64,000 bases of DNA from Symbiodinium natans (lineage: Eukaryota > Sar > Dinophyceae > Suessiales > Symbiodiniaceae), in the NCBI GenBank assembly GCA_905221605.1, contig CAJNDS010002259.1, positions 1 to 64,000 on the forward strand, read 5' to 3'. Below, one piece after another: positions 46,286 through 58,639 of this stretch. Numbering within the stretch: position 1 is the stretch's first letter; every line of letters starts with the position of its first letter. Below the pieces are notes generated by a model. It ran no database searches. It had not been told where the DNA came from and saw nothing but the letters and a program-made list of their open reading frames with translations. A program made the position numbers and the translations under genes.

Positions 46286-48580
46286 CTAAGTCAAGTTATA
46301 GACGTGTGGGTCGACAACCCACCTGATCCGGGGTGCTTCTCCATCGTGGATCGTGAGGGCGTTGCCCACTGGTGTCTGCTCACGTCGTCTCAGGGCTCGA
46401 TCCTGGGCACGGTCGTAAGACACACAATGGGAAAGGCATGAAGAAGTGCTTGCAAGGTGCGGCATGTAAGGCCTGCTTGTGCTTGGGCCCGGGCTATGGC
46501 ATGGCCGGCAAGCTGCGTGCAGCAGGGATGAGGTTTGTCTCCAGAACCAACCTATGCTGGGAGATACGAGCGTCTGTCTGGACATCAGGAACCTAGCAGG
46601 GCCTCGTGCTAGCTCGGGCCGTTTCCGTAGGCAGGGCGATCACATCGTCATCATCCAAAGCGAACCAAACTGTTGAGGTTGTTGCTGCATCGAGCAGATT
46701 TGCCAGGTGAAGCAAGTTGCGTACCTCAGCAAAGACGGGAAACCCAATTCCGGGAAATATTGCGACGTTACCGCGCCTGCTGATGCTGCTTTCAGGCACA
46801 CGGGCATGTTCCTGGTTTCTGTGTGTGTTGCACATTTCGCATCCTGCGCCGGGCCTGCTCCCCGTTGCAGCTGTGCAAGCGTCGGTTCACGAAGTGTGTT
46901 AAGCCAGCTGTGAGGGCCGAGGCAAAGACACAGGAGAGCACCACCACCTGCTCACAAAAGATGCTGCAAAGATGGCCAGAGCATGAAATTGGGCAAAGAT
47001 GTTCCTTTAGGGTTCCTTTGGGGTTCCTTTGGAGTTTCTCTGAGGTTCCTCTGGGGTTTTTCTGGAGCTTTTCTGGGGTTCCTCTGGGCCTCCTCATCGT
47101 GGAAGCGCCGGATGTTGCGCAGCCAGGGCTCTGCCAAGCAGACTGGCGCACGCTCTTCGAAGAGCTCCCCCCACTCCGAGCGAAGGTAGGGCTCCGAAAG
47201 CGGCACGAAGACCAGGCCACCAAAAATCTGAGCCGTTTTTCAGCAGAATTCCCATGCTGAACAAGGACCACTTTAGTTGAACATGCTCACCTGAGGACCA
47301 TGCCAAGTAAGCTGGCGGTTGAAGTGGATGCATGGGAACAAGCGGACTCGGCCATCCAAGCTTCAAGCGCCAATGGTGCACCTCTCGAGCATGTCGAAGC
47401 ATTTTGATGCGTGTTGTCCCACTGACATGTATGAGCTCTGAAACTTACCCGGGCCTTGCTGTCTCTGAGCACCTCACACTCGACTGTGTCGTGTGGGCAT
47501 CTCTGGCTGGTGATGTATGGGAAAGCGATACGCTCTCCACCCCGGAAATGCACGGTGCCACCTGCACTCTAACAGACTCGAACAAGCAAAGAACAAGAAC
47601 GAAGAAGGCGAGCTATGGATGCCCAGCCAGTTCAGCCTTCCATGAAGCCTCTTTGGATTGCCGGGCCTGAGCTGATCGCCCTTCCTGCAATGGACAGCAG
47701 CACGTCGCGCTCTCGCAGGAGCTCGCTGGCTGGTGACGTCGGCTCGATGCGCTTCACCAAGACACCCCCTGGAATGGCCCCGCTGGCACCGCTCTCCCGC
47801 AACACTGCCTTGTGCAGGCTACAATTACAACATTTGAAAGCCACACCTGTCTACGCTCACTTGGAAATTTCAAAGGCTTCTTCTGAAAGGTACTGCTTTT
47901 TTAATGTGCCATTTCTAACCTCACCTTGCTCACGAAGGTGTTACGATCTAAGAAGTGCTAAGAAGTGTCGCTGCTCAGACCTTATGCCCCTGTCTGCCTC
48001 GCGGAGGGCACGATTGTCCAAGGGCTGCCATGCAAAGCCGTGGTGCCCGAAGCCCGCATACCCTTGTGGGCAGAAGCGGCAGAAGAGTGTTAAGCTGCTA
48101 GGCTCTTTCGTTTTTAGCACGTCTGCCGGCTTTCAATGGGATTGAGTGTCGCTGTAACTCTACACTGTCGTCATCGGCCATTGGATACTTTTGTCCGCTG
48201 GAACTTTTCAAGTCCTGGCCCCCGGACCTTGGATTTCGAGAACCTCTAAGACCTTCCCTGTCGAGCCTCCGAAACCTCCACCTCGCAAAGCTCCCTCTCT
48301 TCCTCCCCTCTCCCCCTCCTTCTCTCCCTTACTTTAACAAAGTCCACGTTATGCTACTTGTCTCAAGCCGGGGTCCGGCACCAGGATTACCCTCTACTAT
48401 GGGCCTGACGAGACCCTGTGAAAGCGAGCCCTTTGCCTCCGCAGCGGCGATAGCCAGACAGGAAGTGGCGGAGTACTTCTGCCGGGATTAAATATCCTGG
48501 CATGGGCACACGGCCGGTTGTGGGCTTGCGCACGCTCCGAATCCTGGGGCTGTTCCAACTGTTCTATCATCCGTCTACAC

Positions 48581-48611
<31 letters not shown>

Positions 48612-50213
48612 CTATCTATCTATCTAAACATATATGACACGAACATATTTCTTGCTGCAATTCCTGGCACTGAAGTGAACCCTCAGGGGAAGAGGCCCCC
48701 CCCCCCACCTATGTTGTCGGCATCCTGCAGGCTTTGGAAAGCCACCCCGACGCAGCGGCCCTGGGCATCGAGAGCGGGCCCGCCGCTGTTTCCTGCGAAG
48801 GCGCGTCTCAAGTTTTGGGGGCGCTTTCGGGGCCTTGGAGGGTTTGGGTGGGTTTTCATGTGTTTTGATTTCGAGGGGTTGGATGTGGCAGAAAACCCAA
48901 GGGACACCGAAGGAGTCCAGTTGCAAAGGCAAGCAGAGCAGTCATCCAGTCCAGGGTTTATTGCGGCATCAATCTGGATGGCCAGCAGACTGCCCAAGCC
49001 ATGACGGTAAGGCTGCATCTCCACCTGATGCTGTTTCTTTTCCAAAGCATTTCTGGAAGTCTTTGTTGCTACTGAAACAACCGGCCTAAGCCACAGAACT
49101 CCCAAGATCTTGATGTCGAGAATGCTCGTATTCTGATCGCTAGGCAAGGCTTTCAATTGAGGCCCGCGCCCTTGAGACAATGCCCTCTGTGATGCTGATG
49201 TTCTCCCCACCTCTGCATGGAAACCCAATGCACCCGATCTCCCAAGTGGATCGTGACTCACTAAGAGGCCCACCTACAGGAAAGCCACAGACGCGGACCC
49301 GGTCGTTAAGATGGCAGAGGTCTTCACTGAGGCTCAGGGGCTCCACGTTCTCCCAAAAGCTGGGCTCCTCCTCCACCAGCTCCAGAAGTGCCAGATCACA
49401 GTCTGAATTGGAAGGTCCCAGGATTGCTTACTCATGCAGACGCTGTAGCATTTTACTGTGCTGTACAGTACTCTAGAGTGCTACTTACTGCACATGTAGA
49501 TGCATGTTAGTTACTACTGCCTTCCCTCCAACACTCTGTCTTCTTTCACCTGCAGCTTGCCTGGGCCTTGACAAAGCACTCGTGCCAGGCACTTGAGGTC
49601 GTCCGAGGGCTTCTGGAGCTCCAGTAGCGAGGCGTGGTGCACCGCATGGGCATTGGTGACCAGATAGCGCACCCCATCCACTTCGAGAGCCAGGGCTGAT
49701 GCAGCTGCAGTGGTCTGCGGACGGCGACTAGAATTGCTACTAAACAGTTACTAAGCAAACCCACCCTTGGGCACAGAACGCAAGATCTTGGAAGGAGGGG
49801 GCTGGGCTGACTGGAGGCTACAGGCAGTCTGAGCTAGATAAGGGCTCTCATAGCAGACATCATCTGCCGAGAATATTCAGGTCGCAAGCAAGGTTTTCAA
49901 TTGAGGCCTGCGGTGACGTAGACCACGGCATTGTGTAGTAAGGCTCGCAATGGGTGGAGAGAACCTTGAACACGGCGTTCAGAGGATTGAGGGGTGCGGG
50001 CCTCGGAGAGCGCTTCGAGCGCGCCACTCCTCGACCGCGTTTCAGCGAAGGCGAAGCCGGTGCGGGCGGCGCTGCTTCGGAGCTCCAGGAGCTCCAGGAG
50101 CTCCAGGGCCTAAGGCCAAACTGGCCGAGCTGTGGATGTCCGGGCCATGCCGGCCGCGACCCAAAGCAGGCCCTGCGCAGCACACGCAGGCGCTGGATGC
50201 CGGAGACCCTCAT
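46286..50213 (-). CDS. DEGP: DegP/HtrA-family serine protease, plant DEG9-like
   Basis: Minus-strand exons give a complete ATP-independent serine protease. The N terminus starts at the ATG 50211-50213 (MRVSGIQRLRVLRRACFGSR, basic, possibly organelle-targeting), followed by NAVFKVLSTHCEPYYTMPW. The catalytic triad is visible: His in RYLVTNAHAVHH (about 49660), Asp in SDCDLALLELVEEEPSFW (about 49390-49415), Ser in AINPG|NSGGPALDAQGRCVG (48952/48792). PV|GGENISITEGIVSR spans a 63-base intron (49211-49273). A PDZ-like part follows: GGVLVKRIEPTSPASELLRE (about 47750), GERIAFPYITSQRCPHDTVE (47520) and FVPLSEPYLRSEWGELFEE (47180). Then come QVVVLSCVFASALTAG (46920), EVRNLLHLANLLDAATTST (46700) and ALTIHDGEAPRIRW (46340). 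Order and spacing match plant DEG proteins. The intron before NSGGP has a GA donor. The stop at 46286-46288 is provisional. Confidence 0.92.
48579..48626 (+). repeat. (TA)n and (TCTA)n microsatellite in a DegP intron
   Basis: A TATATA run of about 30 bases is followed by four to five TCTA units, inside the intron between the NSGGP exon and the PDZ-encoding exons. Confidence 0.95.
48792..48952 (-). other. GA-AG intron in the DegP active-site region
   Basis: The exon ending CCT G at 48952 and the exon starting GA AAC AGC at 48792 must join to give AINPGNSGGPA, a fixed motif of this protease family. The intron (48793-48951, 159 bases) begins GACTGG on the gene strand and ends CGCAG. No GT or GC donor close by preserves the motif. 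Confidence 0.85.
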
Positions 50214-51383
50214 GGCCTCAATGGCCTCATGCGCCTACAATGGCCACGGAATGTCACAGGGGCCCAATGGGCATGGGCAGGCGCAAGGGCTGGTGCGAGG
50301 CAGGGTCCGCCCAAACCTTGATCCAGAAGTCAGTAAAGGAAGAGACACACCATGACACACCACTCAATACACCTCATTACGCCACACGGCTCCGACTCCA
50401 CCGTGGACCTCCGCTTTTTAACAAGGCCCAGTCGAACAACAGGGGCGCACAACAAAGGACTGGTGCCTTGGTCTTTGGCCTTTCAATTCACACCTAGACC
50501 TACATCGGACCTACGTGGTAACCCTACTCGAGGCTCGTGGGCCAGAGTTGACTCAAGCCAGCTCCGGCAGCGGCAGCTACGCTACGACTCACGTCGAAGG
50601 AGGGGGCCTGCAACGAAAGCCATGCCTAAAGTGCGGATCTTCTCTCCATTTGCGAATGACTTCCAATCGTATGGTATTTGCATGCTGCTGCAGGCAGTCT
50701 AGTCGTGATCGATTCCTCCGAGACAGGCGACTCTCCCCCGGCAGAGTCAGGGCTCTGCGCTTGAATCTCGACTACAGGCCGCGCTCTGGCACTCCGAGAT
50801 ACTGCGAGCTTGGGTTCCGCTTGGGTTCCATTCCCCGGCATTTTGCCGTACCTTGCATTTGTTTTGCCGGATACAATGGGTTTTTCTTACGGGGACGTAA
50901 CGGGACGCCGGGTGAAACGCCTTGGAGGCCTCGGTCTTCAAGGCTTCTCAGATTCTCGACTACTTGGTGAACTCGATTCCGGGGTCAGTCGAGCACCACG
51001 TGGCCGGCAGCTCGCCGGCTCTCCCCCGCCGTCTGCGTGAGGCTTCCTGCCAAACACAGCTGTGGCCAAGGTTAAGGCAAGATTTGCAAATGTCAAGTTT
51101 GCAAGTCCCTTGGGAGCAAGTCAGCGTTTCCACAACTTGCAGGGTAAAGGTGGGCGTCGCCTGATTGTCTCTCTCCCAGCGCCGGCTGCGTTGCGGCCGT
51201 CGGAGAGGTCTGCAGCAGGGTTCAGTGGCAGTGGACTCACAGGCCTTCCGAACTTCTTTACATCAAAATCCTCAGTCCTGGTCGCGACGGCGTGCTCGCG
51301 GTGGCACAGTTCGCCGTCTGCTTGACAGGAAGCAGTGGAGGCACGCCTGTCAGATCACCAGTTCACAGGGTTCACAGAACTGC
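50214..51383. other. Intergenic; no gene recognised
   Basis: This separates the start of the DegP gene from the stop of the SEL1L gene. It should contain the DegP leader. Plus frames at 50515-50970 and 50810-51325 have no domain. Confidence 0.5.
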
Positions 51384-54300
51384 TCAGAAGAGCCGTGGAA
51401 AACAGGCCAGCAGCTCCAGAATCAAGATTGCGACTATGTGGAGAAACAGCACATGCAGCCGCATGTCGGCGGACAGCCGCTTGATCATCTCTTCTTGCGA
51501 TGGAAGTCGCAGAAATAGCCTGGCTTGGAAGCTTGATCTTTCAGAACATGCTGGCAATACACAGTACAGCGCCAGAGGAATCTGATTTTGCTACAAGCCC
51601 ATGCCGGGCAAACACATGGCCAGCAAGAGCGGCCAGGGCAATGGTCACGGGTGCGTGCAGCCCACTCGGGTCGACCTCTCGACACCGAAAGTAAAACTGC
51701 TTCGCCATGTTCAGGTCCTTGCACAAAGCTGAGCCCTCGCGCTCCATGATGAGATGCTAAAAAAGACTCACACAGGAAGTCAAGAGATTGCTTTGGAAAA
51801 ATTGCCGCCGTCCTGCACGATTCCGATTCCGAACTGGTGCATGAAGCCCAAGTTGAAGGATGCCCGGGCGACGAAGGACTGCATCCACTCACCCGTCACG
51901 GTCATGTCGGCCGTTTTCCGGTAGCGGGCCAGTGCAGCCTCGTAGTCAACGGGTTGAGGGTGGAGCTCCACCTTATCGTTCGTGTAGATGGAGGGTAATG
52001 GGAAGTCCTCCCAGCCACCCTCGCCTGTCTCGGGCTTGACTTCGCTCACCTCCTCCGTCTCTAATGGCAAGGGTGTCTCGGTGAAGCGCGCAGACATGCC
52101 CCAACCTGAGCCGACGGGGCCCCCGGAGCTGCACAGCCACCTCTAGCCACGTCTGGGGCGCCCGCCATAGTAGGCATAATCCCCCAAGCGCAGCTCCGAC
52201 GAGGCACTGCCCTGCTCGGCCGAGAGCTCGTAAAAGCGCCTTGCAGCGCCAAATGCGCGGCGAAGAGTGGAAACACAAAACCAAAAAAGGTGAAGTCCAA
52301 GAGAGGAAAGAAATGCTGCATCTTCAGCCGCAATCTCCAGAGAGGAGAGGGCCGAGCTGGCATCCTAAAAGGATCTAAAAGGCATCCTAACTGTGGCATC
52401 CTTCCTCTGAGGTTGGGACTGGGCCACATTTTGGCCAGGCTGTCGAGGCGAAGCATCCCAGAAGAAGTCATCGTGGCGAGCAGGAGGGTCTGAGGGAGGA
52501 CGCGGGGAGGACGCGAGGAACGACACGAAGGACCCGGAGGGACGAGGGACGATGAGGGTCGGAGAAGATCAGATCCATAATTTCATGTGATTTCATGTGA
52601 CGCAATCGCGCCTGAGGCAGGCTCGGGTGCCAGCAGAGAAGCATGCCCATGGTCGAAAAGATGGGCAGCATTCATCTGCGAGACCTCTTCACCGAAGGGA
52701 TTGCCAAGATAAGACAGCGATGGCTTCTGGGTTCAAAAATGTTCAAGATGATCCCAGCAGTGCTCAAACGAACATCAGCGATGCCTCGTGGCCAGCCTCA
52801 GCAAGCTTGAGGAACATGAGGGCAGCTTTGTCCGGCTGCTTCTCACCTGTAGCAACAGTAGCAATGCACCAGCAAAACAATCTTCCTACAAATCGCCATG
52901 CTGCCGACTGCTGATGATTCTAGCCAGGGGCCCGGACTGAAGTCGTAAGCACTGACTAGCTTGCTTGACACCCACTCACCACGCTCGCAAACCTGCAGCA
53001 GCAACTTTGTGGCCCTATTGGTGCAAAAGAAGCATCACGTGCCTTCTTCAGGAGGTTAACAGCGATGTCGCAATCGCGCACAGTCCTCAAACAGGGCCCG
53101 CCGCGTCACAGTGGAAGGTAGCTGTAGTAGCTGCAGTGCCAAGGCTCGAATCGACTCGAAAGCTCTCGAAATAGGAAGATGAGGGGCGGACCCGATGCCG
53201 TTCAAGTGCATGACAGCAAGAGAGTAGGCAGCAGGAGTGTGACCACGGTCTAAAGCCTTGGGCGCCACCGCCAAGGAGTGCTGTCTCGTGTCAAGGCTTT
53301 CAAGGGGAAGCGCACCTGCGTGTAGTACAGCACGGCCTTCTGGAAGCTTTGCTCCTTTGCATCCGAGAGTGCTGAAAAATATCTGCATACCGAAGCAATA
53401 CGTAAAGTAGCAAGACTTGGGACGTGTAGCCTTAAAGGCATACCACGACATACCTTGCCCTGAGCTCTGCTCCGTCCCTGAACCCGTGAGGTACCTGGCA
53501 AGAAGCCGCGCATCTTCACTCGAGTTCAGTCGAGTTCACGAAGGAAGCAGGACTTCCGAGAACTATCACAAAAGCGTCAGCCCGAAGACCCAAAAGCCCC
53601 CCAAAACGAGGGGCGGGCATGCTGGCCAGGTTGAACATCCCATCCGAAGAGCCGCCAAAGGCCGACTCATTGAAGTGCTTGAAGGCCAGGCGGAGGTTCC
53701 GAGCCTGCCCGGCACATCCTTCTCTGGGGGCTAAGGCGGCTAAGGCACTTGTTTTAAACCTCTTGGGTCTTAGGTCCATTTAGCTCCTATAGGGGTGTTA
53801 ACAGCGTAGTGCTACGGCCCTTTGCCATCACTTCAAAACACTTATGTGCGGCCATGGCCCACCTGTGGCAACGGGATCCCCAAAGAAAGCTGGAATTATA
53901 TAGAGCTCTGAGAGATGCAAGGTCATCAGGCCATTGCTAGTCCGAAAGACTCGTGACCCATGCCACATTCAGGGGCGTATCCTGCCGGTGTTCAGGGCTT
54001 TCTGGGCAAAATTTGTCTGTTCGGTTAATCATGGCGGCCACTGAGGGACTGCTACCACGTGTCACAGCGATCTACAGTCGAACCAGTCGAACCTGCGCAT
54101 TCGTGCCGCGGAAGTAGATGTATCCCAGACCATTGTGCCCCAGTGGGTCGTTCGAGGAAGCTGCAGTGACGAAGTAGGCATACGCCGTCTCCAAGTTCTG
54201 GGGCGTGCCAAGGCCTGGCCCGAAGAGCTTGCAACGTGCTTGGAGCGGCAGCGACGCGCGCATCCCGCCGCGCATCCTGCATCCCGGCCTAGGCAGTACA

Positions 54301-56261
54301 TGTACCCGAGAAGTGCCAGCGCCCCGGAGTGCTGCCTGTTGGCGGCCATCTTCAGGTACTGCTTGGCCTCACATTCGCACATCCTGTTAAAGCCAAGTTA
54401 AGGCCCGAGGCTGACTTTAAGGCTGACTTTGCAGACTCCCGGCCTTCTGGTAGTCTTGCTTGAAGCCCTCAATCCCCAGGAGGTAGCGCTTCCCGATAGC
54501 TGCGGCAACAGCGCTGTCCCCGCTAGTGGCGATCTGCACGAAGAGGTTCAGCTCGGAACTACTCATGACCTCTCTTCAGCGCTTCAGGAGCAAACTCTGA
54601 CAGCACGCATCCTAACTCTCAACGGCCTTCCGGTCCTTCTGCGGAAGGTTCAATCTCACCAGCCTTGGCTCTTGCAGATTCTTGCAGATTCTTGCAGAGT
54701 TCAGTCAGCAAATCGCATATAATGTATGCTCCTCATCCCTTTTCTCTTCGCTGCATCTTGGCAGCTCGACGGCTTGGGGCATGCCAGAGGAGTAAATGTT
54801 GGCAATACCCTTTGCCACATCGATGTAGTTCAGGGCTGCCGTGGTGCAAGCCTTTCGCAGACTGCACATCTTTTTTACATCTTCGTTTCCCCCCTTCCCC
54901 CAGTCCAAAATGTCCAAAATGTCGCCTGCGGCACGCCATAGCCATGCAGGTGCCTGTAGCCCATGGCCATCAAGGCACCCGGATGGCCTGCAAGGAGCCC
55001 TCCAAAACTCCATGAACTTTTTGGGCCTTTGGGTGGCCTTTTGCAAGTCCAGGCCTGCTGTGGAGGCGGCATACAGGTGCAGGACGGCCATGGCCTGGCA
55101 CAAGGCTCTTCTCTCTCTGATTGGCAAACGCGGAACCTCTTGGACTTCCGCGGACCTCGTTTCGTCGCAAGTCGTCCTGAGCTGGGTGTCGGCTTCGACA
55201 TCTTCCCTGCGGCTCCCAGCCCTGTCTCCCCTGGAGTCCCCCCTAGAAAGGCCAGAGGTTCGCTGCTCTCTGCCGAGGACGCATAGAGGATGGCCAGGTT
55301 GTACTGCGCATCCGGCTCGCCGACCGCGGCCGCTTCCTCGAAGAGCTCCTTGGCCTGATGCTGCGGACACATCCTAACGACCAAAGCAAAGAAGGCAAAG
55401 CCCCAAACCTCCACAAACCTCCAAGAAGCCTGCTCTATCTACACTTTCTCCGAAATCTCCAGTCTCTCACGAGCTTGGATTGGAGGTGTGGCATCCCCAA
55501 GGGCAGCATCCCCAAATCCAGCAAAGAATTTAGATCCCCGGAAGCTGGGATGCCAGGCTCGTGTCAGGTTGCGTGGCACCCCGGCTCCGACCCAGTGGAG
55601 CTCACCCAGGGAGGTTTTACACGCAGCGCTCTCCAGCCGGCTCTCCGCATCGGAGTCCTAGCAGAATCTTGCTGAGACCTCTCCGATTTCCGTGAAGTCT
55701 GCACGAGTCAAGTCTGCGAAGCACTGTCGCCGGGGCCTCTTTCGTGCAGCCAGTGAGGATCGCCAGAGCCTAGCAGAAAGAACTCACACCGCTGTGTGTG
55801 TGTGTGAACCGTGGAAGGAGCCAACCTTGGAATCGTCACCACTCCTTCAAGCAGAAGACTCTCACATATCTCTCTCGCATCTCGCGCACAGTGATAGTCT
55901 CGGCCCGCAAGTTTCGCAGCGGTGGCCTGAAGGCTTGCAGCGCTCGCTCCACATCGGTCCAGGAATTGTTTTGGCCTTGGGCACTTAGCAAAACTTGTCG
56001 TCAAACGTCTACTTAGCCGATTTCGCCTGAAGGCGACCCTGAGCTGCTGGCTCAAGGCCCCATCAGCTTCGTCACTGACCACATCATCGGAGGTCAGTTG
56101 CAGAAGGGCTGCCTCAAGGAATGCCCTTCTGAGATATGCAAGGAAGTGTCCGGCCTCCCCCCCCCCTTCTGCTGAAAGCGTAACCACAGCACCTTCAAGA
56201 TGTAGACAACGGCCAGGAGTGCCAGGCTGATCAGGAGCACCCGAATGAGCATGAGCCTCAT
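51384..56261 (-). CDS. SEL1L: SEL1L/HRD3-like ER-associated degradation adaptor
   Basis: SEL1L/Hrd3 is the luminal partner of the Hrd1 ubiquitin ligase in ER-associated degradation. The first exon (ATG 56259-56261) encodes MRLMLIRVLLISLALLAVVY, a clear signal peptide. Many Sel1 repeats follow on small exons: KELFEEAAAVGEPDAQYNLA (about 55300), PGALMAMGYRHLHGYGVPQ (54950), NYIDVAKGIANIYSSGMPQA (54800), VAAAIGKRYLLGIEGFKQDY (54480), AKQYLKMAANRQHSGALALL (54340), LETAYAYFVTAASSNDPLGH (54170), LAFKHFNESAFGGSSDGMFN (53660), AAYSLAVMHLNGIG (53215), ASFNLGFMHQFGIGIVQDGG (51840) and LNMAKQFYFRCREVDPSG (51690). The last exon encodes a membrane span, LHVLFLHIVAILILELLACF, just before the TGA at 51384-51386. 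Signal peptide, Sel1 repeats, then a C-terminal membrane anchor is the SEL1L/Hrd3 order. Exon borders are approximate. Confidence 0.88.
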
Positions 56262-56786
56262 ACCATCGAAAGTCTGACGCGTTCCTTTCAAGTTCCTTTT
56301 TTGTTGCTGCTGCTTTTGCAGACCGAGGCCTCCGCAACGGTCGGGTGCTCTCTACCTTCTGCCTACACCCCGGCTCAACCCCAGGTGTCCCATGTCTCCA
56401 AAAGCTACTTAAGAACTGCGGCCGAAGCAAAGGGGTGTGTCAGCAGGAACAGCTCACGCAACAGTGACGGAGGCTGACTCGAAAAGATCCGAATCTGTTT
56501 TGCTCGCAGGTGCAGCCGCCATCGGGGCAGGTCAGCGGGCGATTGCGGGTTCGCTGCCAAGCCTTCCACTGAGAGTGAACCATGTGAACCCAAGACATGC
56601 CGATGATTGTGGTGAGAGCCGGGAGCCAAGAAGAACCACGAAGAACCGAGAAGGGCACGTGGCGGCCCTGTCCAAGCTCCACCCAGTGGCCCTTGCACAC
56701 AAGAAAAAGGGAGATCCGCGCACCGCAAGGAACAGAGCTCGGACCCTGGCTCGGTGTGAAACCTCTTTGACGTTCTCAAGTAGGTC

Positions 56787-58222
56787 TCATTCGAAGCGCC
56801 CAACCAGGTGCACGCCCTTGGGACATTGGCAACCAGGGCGACGCAAGAACGCACCTGATGGCACGGGAGGTCAGCAGCCCTGAGACTCAAACCTCGGGGG
56901 TTTCAACAACGTCCGAGATCGTGCCGATCTTCAGCTCGAAGGAAACCTTCCCATCGCGAACATGACTTGCGATAAATAGGACAGAGACATGCAGAGAGAG
57001 AGAGAGAGCGAGACAGAGAGAGTCTCAGCGAAGCCAGCCCCAAAGCTGCCGGGACATCAATGGAATCGCCTTGGCGATCTCATAGTCACCAAACAGCTTC
57101 TTCTTCTTGGTGATGGGCCTTGGAGGGCACCATCACCATGCACTGATGCAACACTGATGCAAAATCTAAAGAGACGGGCTGAGCTGCAAGCCCCAAGTCG
57201 CCTCCGACTTTGGCTGAAATCTGGTCAGGAGGCCCAGATCAAGCCCAGAGAAGGAAAAGAACCAATCCTAGAATCCTAGAACGCTACAGATATCCAGGCC
57301 CTGAAGCTTGCTTGGAGACTGATGGGACGTCTTTCCCAATATGTCCAACCCTGACTGGCGCACGTCGTCATCACTCTCCGCGCGGGCATAGTTCTCAAAC
57401 TTCTTCTGCAAGGCCTCGGCGGTATAATGCAGAAGAACGTGAGTTACAGCGCCAGACGCCCCCCGCCCCCCCATTCTGAGAGCCCCAGCCTGTGCCCCAC
57501 CCCCGTAGGCCACGTTCTCAAGCTTGAACTTGAGGGCCTTGAGAGCATCTTTGGCCTGGCAACAAGCCCCTTTTTGTAGGCCCTTTCGGAGACTCGGAAT
57601 GTCCGAAATCGACGACCTCCTTCTTGCTCCAAGTGATCTGGCTTTGCCGCCAGGACTTGGCGGGCTTGCCGAAGAAGTCCCTACGGAATTCACGCGATCA
57701 GTTCTCTACTACAGTGTGGTCCTTGACTTTCTTTTTGCATACTGCATACCCTAAAGTTGCCCTCAGCCTGTGCTTCTTGAGTATGTGCCACACGCGAGCT
57801 TCACCCTTCTTGACGGCCCTCTCTGGGAGCTTCTCAGCCTGTCAAATTGACTGGGCACTGTGAGCATGAGTATGAGAGCCGAGCAGCTGATAGTCCATGA
57901 TATTCCCGGGCCTGCTTCTTCTCGTCCTCCACCTTCTGCCGCTTCTCCTTTTCCAGGACAGCGGTCAGAGGGTCTTTGGAGGACCTGACACACGTCGTAG
58001 AATTTGGGCCAAAAAGCACCCCCAAGGGCACGTATGACAGCGCAGAGGACCACATCGCCTGGATGAAGGCCGCTCAAACTGCGTCTGCCCGCTTTCATGC
58101 TGGTAGTAGACGAGGCCAGGCTGCGACAGGCGAGACACGATCAATATCCTAGGACATCTCAAGCTGCAGGCTTCAGTAAGCTTCAGTGCATGATTGATGC
58201 CCCTCTGGCACAGCAGCGTCAT
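56787..58222 (-). CDS. PIN1: Pin1-type peptidyl-prolyl cis-trans isomerase (WW + parvulin)
   Basis: Pin1 binds phospho-Ser/Thr-Pro through its WW domain and isomerises the bond with its parvulin domain. Minus-strand exons in order: PGLVYYQHESGQTQFERPS (about 58085-58130), the second half of a WW domain; a charged linker SKDPLTAVLEKEKRQKVEDE (57960); EARVWHILKKHR (57790), matching RASHLLVKH; KPAKSWRQSQITWSKKE (57640), matching the Pin1 loop PSSWRQEKITRTKEE; ALKALKFKLENVA (57520); LQKKFENYARAESDDD (57390); KVGGDLGL (57200), the conserved GGDLG; VSFELKIGTISDVVETPE ending at 56893; and GVHLVGRFE with TGA at 56787-56789 (exon 56787-56816). The last two exons join in phase 0 (GT-AG). The first WW tryptophan and the start codon were not located, so the 5' limit is approximate. 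Confidence 0.85.
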
Positions 58223-58639
58223 GAAGCTTTGACTTGCCGCGTCGACTCATCCCACCACACATCTGCGGGTCACGGCGACTCCTGTGCCGGAAGTCCTTGA
58301 AGCAATCTGCTCAGGTGCGGCCTATCCCAAAACCGGCACAGGACTCGAGTACACTTGCCACCATGCGTATTAGCACATTTGGATCAGCCTACCAAACCTG
58401 GGCTGAGCCAAGGGAGGCGCATCTTGTGGGACCCAGCGGACCTTCACAAGCCGCTGTCTCAGCAGTTCGGGCAACTACACGAAGCAGAGCGGATGCTCCT
58501 TAAGCGCACAGTAGCTTTCTAAAGTACCTATGGATTCTATGCCCGACACTGCTGGACCGTTTTATGTCGTAAACGCCTGCAAGGCGACTCATGGAACCAA
58601 TGTTGGTGACACCTACGGCCGAAGACGCCAAGGACAAGC
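58223..58639. other. Likely 5' end of the Pin1 gene and intergenic spacer
   Basis: No motif was identified. The missing first exon of the Pin1-type gene should lie here on the minus strand, before the stop of the next gene at 58640. Confidence 0.35.

Noticed and set aside
46007-46289. His/Thr-rich and Val/Cys-rich frames near the DegP 3' end
   Set aside because: They are products of the CA/GT microsatellite.
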